Translations under genes and position numbers: made by a program
The notes under the pieces: generated by a model
What the model saw: the letters and a program-made list of their open reading frames with translations, nothing else
What the model was told of the DNA's origin: nothing
The model's database searches: none
Source: an uncultured Acidobacteriia bacterium
Lineage (GTDB): Bacteria > Acidobacteriota > Terriglobia > Bryobacterales > Bryobacteraceae
NCBI GenBank assembly: GCA_903828455.1
Contig: CAIKMJ010000030.1
Coordinates: 1 to 64,000, forward strand
Length of the DNA: 64,000 nt
Direction of reading: 5' to 3'
In this document: in pieces, positions 25,796 to 33,047 of the stretch
Layout of the letters: every line of letters begins with the position of its first letter
How positions within the stretch are numbered: the stretch's first letter is position 1

Positions 25796-26610
25796 TGGCC
25801 GGGCTCCGCCGCCGGCAGGTTCATGGTGCTGCGGATTTCGTCGTGCAGCAGGTCGTAGAGTTCGTTGCGCAATTGCGCCAGCTTCGGCGAAGTCATGAAA
25901 GACTGCCGGCGCGGATGCTCCTCATCCACCGAAACGATCTGCTTGATGCGGCCGGGGCGCGCGCTGAAGACGGCGACGCGGTCGGCGAGAAAGACGGCTT
26001 CGGTGAGGCTGTGCGTCACCAGCACAATGGTTTTGCCGGCGTTGGCGAGCAGCAGCGACAGCTCTTCGCCGAAGACCATGCGGGTCTGTTCGTCGAGCGC
26101 GGCGAACGGCTCATCCATGAGCAGAATGCCGGTCCGCAGCGCGAGGGCGCGGGCCAGTTGCGCGCGCTGTTTCATGCCGCCGGACAACTGGCGCGGATAG
26201 TGACTGGCGAACGCCGAGAGGCCGGCGGTGGCGAGCGATTCGCGCGCGCGCGACGCCCTTTCACTCACCGGCACGCCCTGAAATTCCATGCCCAGTTCCA
26301 CGTTTTCCTGAATGGTGCGCCAGGGGAACAACGCGGATTCCTGAAACACGAAAGCGACCTTCTGCGGCTGCGGTCCGCGAACCGGTTCGCCGTCGATCCA
26401 GATGTTGCCGGATTCGGGCGTGGCGAGGCCGCCGATCAGATTGAGCAGCGTGCTTTTACCGCAGCCGCTCGGCCCGACGAGGCAGACCATCTCGCCGCGG
26501 GCAATTTCCAGCGAAGCGCCGCCGAGTGCAACCACGCGGCGCGGGTCGCCCGCGGCGCCGTATGTCTGGCTGACATTCTGTACGCGGATCGCGGGAGCAG
26601 CGGGCGTCAT
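25792..26610 (-). CDS. ABC ATPase, second importer
   Basis: 272 residues. Walker A GPSGCGKST (46-54), Q-loop FQESALF, signature LSGGMKQR, Walker B ILLMDEPFAALD, switch His in VTHSLTEA. These are typical SsuB/TauB/ThiZ-like features. The gene starts 4 bases after the upstream binding-protein stop and overlaps the following permease. The C-terminal tail after about 245 (HDEIRSTMNLPAAEPGQ) is variable in the family. Confidence 0.94.
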   Translation of the reverse strand: MTPAAPAIRVQNVSQTYGAAGDPRRVVALGGASLEIARGEMVCLVGPSGCGKSTLLNLIGGLATPESGNIWIDGEPVRGPQPQKVAFVFQESALFPWRTIQENVELGMEFQGVPVSERASRARESLATAGLSAFASHYPRQLSGGMKQRAQLARALALRTGILLMDEPFAALDEQTRMVFGEELSLLLANAGKTIVLVTHSLTEAVFLADRVAVFSARPGRIKQIVSVDEEHPRRQSFMTSPKLAQLRNELYDLLHDEIRSTMNLPAAEPGQ

Positions 26611-26614
26611 TGGG

Positions 26615-27616
26615 TCAGCGCGCCGCGGCCGGCAAATACTTTTCGTTGATGAGTTTGCTCATATCCGGCTCGCTGGGCAACACACCCATTTCGACGTAGG
26701 AGCGCTTCAGGACATCCAGAGCTTTGGGGCGGAACTTTCCGTCGGCGCTGAACATCGGCATAATTTCGTCGTAGATGCGCGACGTCATCTCCGGCGTAAC
26801 GCTCATGACGCGCGCGCCGATTTCGACCGACTTCGCCTTGTTCTGACGCATGTATGCAATCGTCTCAAACCAGGCGGCGAGAAAACGGCTCAGCGCATCG
26901 GGATTCTTCGCAAGCAGATCGCGGTGGCCGAAGATCACGTGAATGTGGAAGTCTTTCACCATGTCTCCGAAGCGCACCAGAATGTGCGATGCGCCCTGGG
27001 CTTCCATCCGGTAGGCGGTGCCGACGTCGACCACATTGCCATCCACCTGATGGGTGATGAGTGCCGAGGTCTGCGAAGCGTCGGTGCCGAGGCCGATGGT
27101 TTTGATTCCCTGCGTCCCCCAGCCCTGCTGGCGCGAGAGTTCGTGCGCCATCCATTCGGTGAGCGAGCCGACGGTGGAAACGCTGACGGTCTTGCCTTTG
27201 AGATCGGCGACGGTGCGAATCGGGCCGTCCTTCTGCACTTCGAGCACCAGCAGCGAGGGCTCGTTGGCGAGCGCGGCCACGCCCATCACCGGCGCACCCT
27301 TGGCGATGAAGGCGAGTTCGGGGCCGGAGCCGAGGCCGATGTCGATGCTGCCGGCCGCCATGGCCTGCTGCAGTTTGGAACTGCCGCCGAAGCTGTACTC
27401 GTCGATCTCGATGCCGTGCTTTTTGAAGATTCCGGTCTGGATGCCGACGTCGAGTGGCACGAAGGAGAAGGCCACGGAAATTGCTTTGCCGACGCGGAGC
27501 TTCGTCATGGTCTGCGCGGCGAGCGGCGCGGCGCCAGCTGTCAGAAGCATGCCTGCGGCACAGAACGCCGCGAAGGCGTGGCGGCGTGTGGTGGTGAGTC
27601 GGGTCATGCCGATCAT
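26615..27616 (-). CDS. ABC substrate-binding protein (NMT1/SsuA-like), second importer
   Basis: 333 residues with a signal peptide (RRHAFAAFCAAGMLLTAGAAPLAAQ, cleavage about residue 35). Mature: KLRVGKAISVAFSFVPLDVGIQTGIFKKHGIEIDEYSFGGSSKLQQAMAAGSIDIGLGSGPELAFIAKG, the classic SsuA/TauA ligand-site layout, then DLKGKTVSVSTVGSLTEWMAHELSRQQGW. ATG overlaps the hyuB-type stop by 4 bases. It is the exported receptor of the importer coded by the next three genes. Ligand not predictable; the hydantoinase genes upstream suggest a cyclic amide or ureide. Confidence 0.88.
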   Translation of the reverse strand: MIGMTRLTTTRRHAFAAFCAAGMLLTAGAAPLAAQTMTKLRVGKAISVAFSFVPLDVGIQTGIFKKHGIEIDEYSFGGSSKLQQAMAAGSIDIGLGSGPELAFIAKGAPVMGVAALANEPSLLVLEVQKDGPIRTVADLKGKTVSVSTVGSLTEWMAHELSRQQGWGTQGIKTIGLGTDASQTSALITHQVDGNVVDVGTAYRMEAQGASHILVRFGDMVKDFHIHVIFGHRDLLAKNPDALSRFLAAWFETIAYMRQNKAKSVEIGARVMSVTPEMTSRIYDEIMPMFSADGKFRPKALDVLKRSYVEMGVLPSEPDMSKLINEKYLPAAAR

Positions 27617-29379
27617 TTTTTCACGGCTCCGGCTTTCACGGCTCCCGCATTTCCCCGGGACTTGCGCAACTGGCGCGTGGCCGCTTCGTCAACGCGGTCG
27701 CCATCGAGAACCACGGCGTAATCATTCAGCGCCTTTTCCGCGCTCACCATCTCCTCGGTCACGTCTTCGCGCACGCGCTCGGGATCGCGCTCCAGAGGAT
27801 CGCCCCAGCCGCCGCCGCCACCGGTCCGCACAATGACTTCGGAATCGGCGGGCACCGGATACTGGCTCGCGTTCATGCTGCGGAATTCCTTCTCGCCGGG
27901 GACGCGCAGCAGATAATCCGCGGTGCCGCCGGGCCGGCCGTTCCACACGCCCCAGGGCGGGCAGTCGATGCGGCTGGGGCGGTGCAGATTCCAGCGGCCT
28001 TCCACAAAGTTGCGCACGCGGATGTCGATGCCGAGCCCGCCGCGGAACCTGCCCGCGCCGCCGGAATCGCGCCGCAGCGAGCGCTCCTCCACCAGAACCG
28101 GGCTTCGCAATTCGATCGATTCGATACTGCCGTTGCGAACGTCGCCCTGGCAGATGCTGACGGAGCCGGATTCGCCGTCTTCATAAGGCCGGCCGCCCCA
28201 GCCGCCGCCTTCGAGACTCTGCACCACGAATCGTTTGCGCGTCTTCGGATTGACGCCGAAGAACACGACCGCGCCGCCCAGCAGGCCGTGATGGGCCGCG
28301 GGGATGCCGTCCTTCATAGCCGGGGCCAGCGCGGTCAGGATCGTGTCCACAACGGTGGGGATCACGGTGCTCCAGCTGGCCATGGGCGCGGGGAAGCGCG
28401 CCATCATGATGTTGCCTTCGGGGATGATCACTTCGGCGGCACGGAAGGCGCCTTCATTCACGGGATCGAGCGGCGCCGTGAGAGCCTTGTATGCAACTCT
28501 GGCGCCCGCGAAGGTGCGCGAGTTGATGGCAGCCTTGCGCTCGCCGGAACAACCGGAAAGATCGATAATCATCTTGCCGCCGTCGACGGTGACCTTCGCA
28601 TGGATGCGCACGCGGTCGCCCTGCAGGATGCCGTCGTTATCGAGAAACGATTCGGCCTCGTAAACACCATCGGGGATGGCGGAGACGACCTTGCGGCAGC
28701 GGGCTTCGGTTTCATCGAAGATCTGCGTGATGGCCGACAGCATCGTCCCGCGTCCGAATTTCTGAAACAGTTCGTCGAGGCGGCGGAAGGCAAGGCGGCA
28801 GGCCGCGATCTGCGAGCGCATGTCGCCGAGCGAGGCATCGGGGAAGCGAATGTTATCGCGAATCACCTTCAGTAAAACTTCGTTGACTTTGCCGGCCTCG
28901 TGGATTTTGAGCTGATCGAGTTGCAGCCCTTCCATCCACGCGTCGCGAACGGAGGGGCCGCCGCCGAAGCCGGTGCTGACGCCGCCGATGTCGATCCAGT
29001 GCGCGCGCACGATGGAGAACATGAGCAGTTCGCCTTCGAAGAAGTAGGGCGTGTAGATGACGACGTTATTCAGGTGCTGGCCGGCAACGGCCTGGTGATT
29101 GGTAATGATGACGTCGCCAGGCTGGAAGCCGTCCCGGCCGTAACGTTTCATGCCGTCTTCAATGATCACGCCGAGGTCAGCGACGAAGTGCGAAACGCCG
29201 CCCACGTTCTGCGAGATCAGCGCGCCATCGGGAGCGATGAGCGCGGTGCAGAAATCGCGCACTTCGTAGATCATCATGTTGTACGAAGTGCGATGCAGGT
29301 CGGCCGCCATTTCATTGGCGATGGCCGGCAGCGCGTTGCGCACAACTTCAAGAGTTACGGGATCGGGTTTCTGTGCCAT
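27613..29379 (-). CDS. hydantoinase B/oxoprolinase family subunit
   Basis: 588-residue HyuB-type subunit (N-methylhydantoinase B / 5-oxoprolinase C-terminal half / acetone carboxylase alpha family). Landmarks: VTLEVVRNALPAIANEMAADLHRTSYN at the N-terminus, RDFCTALIAPDGALISQNVGGVSHF, GDVIITNHQAVAGQHLNN, HWIDIGG, and the late PWGVWNGRPGG and VIVRTGGGGGWGDPLERDPE. Acts with HyuA in ATP-dependent opening of a cyclic amide. Its ATG overlaps the HyuA stop by one base (TAATG). The last ten residues contain a 15-bp duplication (GAVKAGAVK). Confidence 0.93.
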   Translation of the reverse strand: MAQKPDPVTLEVVRNALPAIANEMAADLHRTSYNMMIYEVRDFCTALIAPDGALISQNVGGVSHFVADLGVIIEDGMKRYGRDGFQPGDVIITNHQAVAGQHLNNVVIYTPYFFEGELLMFSIVRAHWIDIGGVSTGFGGGPSVRDAWMEGLQLDQLKIHEAGKVNEVLLKVIRDNIRFPDASLGDMRSQIAACRLAFRRLDELFQKFGRGTMLSAITQIFDETEARCRKVVSAIPDGVYEAESFLDNDGILQGDRVRIHAKVTVDGGKMIIDLSGCSGERKAAINSRTFAGARVAYKALTAPLDPVNEGAFRAAEVIIPEGNIMMARFPAPMASWSTVIPTVVDTILTALAPAMKDGIPAAHHGLLGGAVVFFGVNPKTRKRFVVQSLEGGGWGGRPYEDGESGSVSICQGDVRNGSIESIELRSPVLVEERSLRRDSGGAGRFRGGLGIDIRVRNFVEGRWNLHRPSRIDCPPWGVWNGRPGGTADYLLRVPGEKEFRSMNASQYPVPADSEVIVRTGGGGGWGDPLERDPERVREDVTEEMVSAEKALNDYAVVLDGDRVDEAATRQLRKSRGNAGAVKAGAVKK

Positions 29380-31418
29380 TACGCTCTCCCCACTGAGATC
29401 AGGAGTTCGCCGGTCGCCGCCACGGTGAGGCGGTCGCCGGGGAACAGCACGGTTGTGGAGCCATATTCGCTGATCAGCGCCGGACCGGGCAATTCGGTTC
29501 CGCCCGGCAGATCGTCGCGTCGGTACACAGGACAGTCGACGGCAGGCCCGCCATCGTCAAAATACACCTGGCGAATTTCCTTCGGCGTCGCTGCGCCGCC
29601 TGTTGCCGGCGAGCGAAGAGCGAGTTTAGGACGGCGGCCTGTGGCGACCAGACGGATGTTGATGATCTCGACCGGCTCATCTTCGGCATGATGCGCGAAG
29701 CGATGCTCATGCAGCGCGTCGAAGGCCTTGCGGACCGCGCTGCGATCTCCGGCGGCAAGCTGTTCGGGCGTTACCGGCACGGGCAGCGTGAACTCCTGGC
29801 CGATGTAGCGAAGATCGAGGAAGGCCTGATAGGCGGCCGCAATGCCGGGCGTGAGCATCCGGTTGGATTCCGCGACCATATCTTCATAGGTGGCGAGGAG
29901 CTTCGCAAAATCGGCTTCCGGCAACTCGCAATAGAACGTGCGGACGAAATCGTGGCGCTCATCCGCCATCAGCATGCCGAGCGCGGAGAAGTGCGAAGGG
30001 AAGCGCGGAATCACCACAGTGGGGATGAAAAGTTCGCGCGCAATGGCCACGGCATGCAGCGGACCGGCGCCGCCCGAAGCGACCATGGCGAAATCGCGCG
30101 GATCGTAGCCGCGTTCCACGGAGACCTCGCGCACCGCGAGTGCCATCTTGGCGATGGCGATCTGCACGACCGATCGCGCGGCGGTTGCGGCATCCATATC
30201 GAGCGCCTTGCCGACGCGGTCCAGCATGCCGGCGATGGCACCGTCGCGATTCAGATGCATTTCGCCGCCGAGAAAATCGGAGGCGCCGATGCGTCCAAGA
30301 ATCACGTTGGCATCGGTAATGGTGGGCTCCTGTCCGCCGCGGCGATAGGCGATGGGGCCGGGATCGGCACCCGCGCTGCGCGGACCGACCTTCAGCGCGC
30401 CGACGTCGTCGATCCAGGCGATACTGCCGCCTCCCGCGCCGACTTCGACGACATCGACAACAGAAACCATGACCGGATGACCGCTGGCCGCGCCGCCGAC
30501 GTAGTAGCCTTCGGCCATGGCGGCTTCGCCCTCGCGAACGAGGCTGGCCTTGGCGGTGGTGCCGCCCATATCGAAAGAGACAACGTCGCGGAAGCCCAGC
30601 GCCATGCCGACCTGCGCGGCCGCGATGATTCCGCCGACGGGGCCGGATTCCATCATCATGACGGGACGGCGAAACGCGGCGGCCGGAGTCATGACGCCGC
30701 CGTTCGATTGCATGATGGCGAGGTCGCCGGCAAATTTCAGGCCGTCCAGACGCGTCTGCAGATTGCGGACGTAGCCGGCGACGCGGGGCCCGATGTACGA
30801 GTTGACGGCCGACGTGGAGATGCGTTCGTATTCGCGGTACTCGCGGAGAATCTCATGCGAGAGCGATACGTAGCAATCGGGCAGCGCTTCGCGAATGATC
30901 TCGCCGGCGAGGCGTTCATGCTCGGGGTTGGCGTAGGAGTGAAGGAAGCACACGGCGACGGCATCGACGCCTTCCTTTGCCAGTACTTCGCAGGCGGCGC
31001 GCACACTGTTCACGCAGAGTGGCTCGCGAACTTCGCCCGAGGCCAGCATGCGCTCCTGCACTTCGATGGTGCGATGGCGCGGCACCAGCGGGCGGGGCCG
31101 GTGGAAGAAGATGTTGTAGGCTTCGGGGCGGTTGCCGCGTCCGATGGTGTAGGCATCGCGCGTGCCGCGCGTGACGATCAGTCCGACATTGGCGCCGCGA
31201 CGCTCAATGAGCGTGTTGATCGCGATGGTGGAACCGTGAATCAGGCTGCTGATCGCGGCCGGCTCGAGGCGCGCCTTGTGGATGCAGTCGATCAGCCCGT
31301 CGACGGGATCGCTCGGAGTGGTGAGACTTTTGGCCTGCAGGATCTCCTGGGAACTTTCGTCGAAGGCAATCAGGTCAGTGAAAGTGCCGCCAATATCGAT
31401 GGCGACGCGTAAGCTCAT
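29379..31418 (-). CDS. hydantoinase A/oxoprolinase family subunit
   Basis: 679-residue HyuA-type subunit with an actin-like ATPase fold. RVAIDIGGTFTDLIAFD (4-20) is the phosphate loop; HGSTIAINTLIERRG, VVSFDMGGTTAKASLV and MVASGGAGPLHAVAIAREL are further hallmarks. It phosphorylates the cyclic substrate or intermediate so that the HyuB partner can open the ring. ATG 31418 directly precedes the first strand and has GGTGG upstream; an earlier ATG at 31517 would add an unrelated 33-residue extension. It is the first gene of the operon running down to about 19.7 kb or 18.9 kb. Confidence 0.93.
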   Translation of the reverse strand: MSLRVAIDIGGTFTDLIAFDESSQEILQAKSLTTPSDPVDGLIDCIHKARLEPAAISSLIHGSTIAINTLIERRGANVGLIVTRGTRDAYTIGRGNRPEAYNIFFHRPRPLVPRHRTIEVQERMLASGEVREPLCVNSVRAACEVLAKEGVDAVAVCFLHSYANPEHERLAGEIIREALPDCYVSLSHEILREYREYERISTSAVNSYIGPRVAGYVRNLQTRLDGLKFAGDLAIMQSNGGVMTPAAAFRRPVMMMESGPVGGIIAAAQVGMALGFRDVVSFDMGGTTAKASLVREGEAAMAEGYYVGGAASGHPVMVSVVDVVEVGAGGGSIAWIDDVGALKVGPRSAGADPGPIAYRRGGQEPTITDANVILGRIGASDFLGGEMHLNRDGAIAGMLDRVGKALDMDAATAARSVVQIAIAKMALAVREVSVERGYDPRDFAMVASGGAGPLHAVAIARELFIPTVVIPRFPSHFSALGMLMADERHDFVRTFYCELPEADFAKLLATYEDMVAESNRMLTPGIAAAYQAFLDLRYIGQEFTLPVPVTPEQLAAGDRSAVRKAFDALHEHRFAHHAEDEPVEIINIRLVATGRRPKLALRSPATGGAATPKEIRQVYFDDGGPAVDCPVYRRDDLPGGTELPGPALISEYGSTTVLFPGDRLTVAATGELLISVGRA

Positions 31419-31760
31419 AAGCCCACCATTGTGGTCATAACGGGTGAATGATCGGGGCTGGTCAAGACCGCATCCCGATGTCAGATCCTTTTTCTGTGGC
31501 GCGCCCGGGGTCTTCACCAGACGGATTTCCGTTCAGATAGTCAGGCCTCATGTTATCACCCGCGACTTGAAATTCCGGGCCGCGAGGCGCGGCAACTTTG
31601 CGGGCCGTTGCGACTCGTTTGAGCGGCCGGGCGGCGGCGCGCGCGGTGCAGCCGGGCGCTTCGGGAGCGCTGGTTCGTAGCCGGGCTATACTGAAAAACA
31701 TCTCGCCGGATCGCGGGGCGTGAACGAGGCTCCAGCCGCTTCCCGATCAGAACAACGCCC
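31419..31760. other. divergent intergenic region
   Basis: 342 bases between the hydantoinase operon (minus) and the GT87-like gene (plus). No convincing gene. TATACT at 31687-31692 is a good -10 for the plus-strand gene, giving a leader of about 62 bases. Frames present here have poor codon bias. Promoters of the hydantoinase operon are probably in the AT-richer part near 31480-31560, but I cannot assign hexamers. Confidence 0.5.
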
Positions 31761-32984
31761 ATGAATCATCGCCCGCTGCTGCGTTCGATCGTATTCCTGT
31801 TCGCGGCCGCCACCGGCGCGGCTTTTTTCGGCATGAACTACCTGCCCGAACCGGCCCGTATGAACCTGCTCGCCAGGGCCAACGCACTGCCGATGTCCCA
31901 CCGCTACTACGATCTGAAGATCGGCCTGGCCGGGCTTGAGTGCGACCGGCGCGGGCTCGATGTCTACGTTTCCAATCCGTGCGTCACCGAGCAACTGGGC
32001 ACGCAATTTACGTTCAACTATCCGCGGACGTTTTTGTGGCTGGGGCGTTTGTTTCCGCTTTCGGTGAAGGACGGCGAGTGGCTGGGGCCGATTCTGGATG
32101 TGGCGTTCCTGCTGGCGGCTTGCACGCTGTTTCGGGGAGAACGTTTCGCGCAGGCGCTTTATTTCTGTGCACTGCTGGCGTCGCCGCCGGTGATTCTCAG
32201 CCTCGAGCGGGCCAACGTGGACATCGCGTTCTTCTGCCTGATATTGCTCGCCGTGTATTACGTGGGCCGGCGCTCGGAGACGGGCGGGTGGGCCGCGACT
32301 TTCTGCCTGGGAATGCTCAAAATTTACCCGATCGCCGCCATTGCGGGCTTGATACGGAACACGAAGCGGAGCCGGATGCTGTTCTGGTTCACAGTGGCCG
32401 CGGAGGGGATATTCGCCGCGCTTACGCTGAACAATCTTCGTCTGGTGAAGAGCATGACACCGCAGGAGGATTTCGATTCCTTCGGCTACCCGGTGCTGCC
32501 GATGATCCTGAGCAGGAGCTTCCAGTCATTTTTTTGGATGCAACTCGCCGCTCCGGCCCTGTTCGCCGCGTGTGCGCTCGTCGCATATTCCGGTTTCCGG
32601 AACCGGCGGTTTTGGCTGACGATTGCGGATGCGGGCGATGCCCGTTACCGTCCGCTCTTTCTCGCCGGCGGCGCGATTTACGCAGCCGCTTTCGTTATGG
32701 GGGCGAACTACGATTACCGCCTGATCTTTCTTCTGTTCACATTGCCGTTCGTGTTCTCGCTGCGTGCGAGTGCGCAACCCGAGAGCCGCGCCGCGGCTTT
32801 TCTGCTGGCGGCAATTCCGGCGGCGTACTGGCTGACAGCGTTTCCCGCGGATCTGGCGGCGAAACTCGCGCACGCGGTTGTGACGTGGGCGCTGTTTCTT
32901 TTCTTCGCTCCGATTACGGTCGCGGTGATGGCCGAATCGCTGCTGCCGGCTGCAGAGGGACCTCCGTCCGCAGTTGCCGCGTAA
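31761..32984 (+). CDS. polytopic membrane protein, GT87/DUF2029-like
   Basis: 407 residues, about ten hydrophobic helices. The segment LSLERANVDIAFFCLILLAVYYVGRR resembles the ERxNxD motif of glycosyltransferase-87-like (polyprenyl-phosphate mannosyltransferase) proteins, and LGMLKIYPIAAIAGLI resembles their KxYP motif. The first loop with DLKIGLAGLECDRRGLDVYVSNPC matches the periplasmic catalytic loop region. A lipid-linked sugar transferase of the inner membrane is likely; donor and acceptor are unknown. Single-gene transcript with a TATACT promoter upstream. Confidence 0.7.
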   Translation: MNHRPLLRSIVFLFAAATGAAFFGMNYLPEPARMNLLARANALPMSHRYYDLKIGLAGLECDRRGLDVYVSNPCVTEQLGTQFTFNYPRTFLWLGRLFPLSVKDGEWLGPILDVAFLLAACTLFRGERFAQALYFCALLASPPVILSLERANVDIAFFCLILLAVYYVGRRSETGGWAATFCLGMLKIYPIAAIAGLIRNTKRSRMLFWFTVAAEGIFAALTLNNLRLVKSMTPQEDFDSFGYPVLPMILSRSFQSFFWMQLAAPALFAACALVAYSGFRNRRFWLTIADAGDARYRPLFLAGGAIYAAAFVMGANYDYRLIFLLFTLPFVFSLRASAQPESRAAAFLLAAIPAAYWLTAFPADLAAKLAHAVVTWALFLFFAPITVAVMAESLLPAAEGPPSAVAA

Positions 32985-33047
32985 TGCGGCGCGGCATTGC
33001 CACCCCGGCGTCCTCCGCCCGGCGCGCCGGCGGGGCGCACGTTGCGG

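Noticed and set aside
26402-27721. 439-codon plus-strand frame over the ABC genes
   Set aside because: Shadow of the minus-strand ATPase and binding-protein genes, both with intact motifs.
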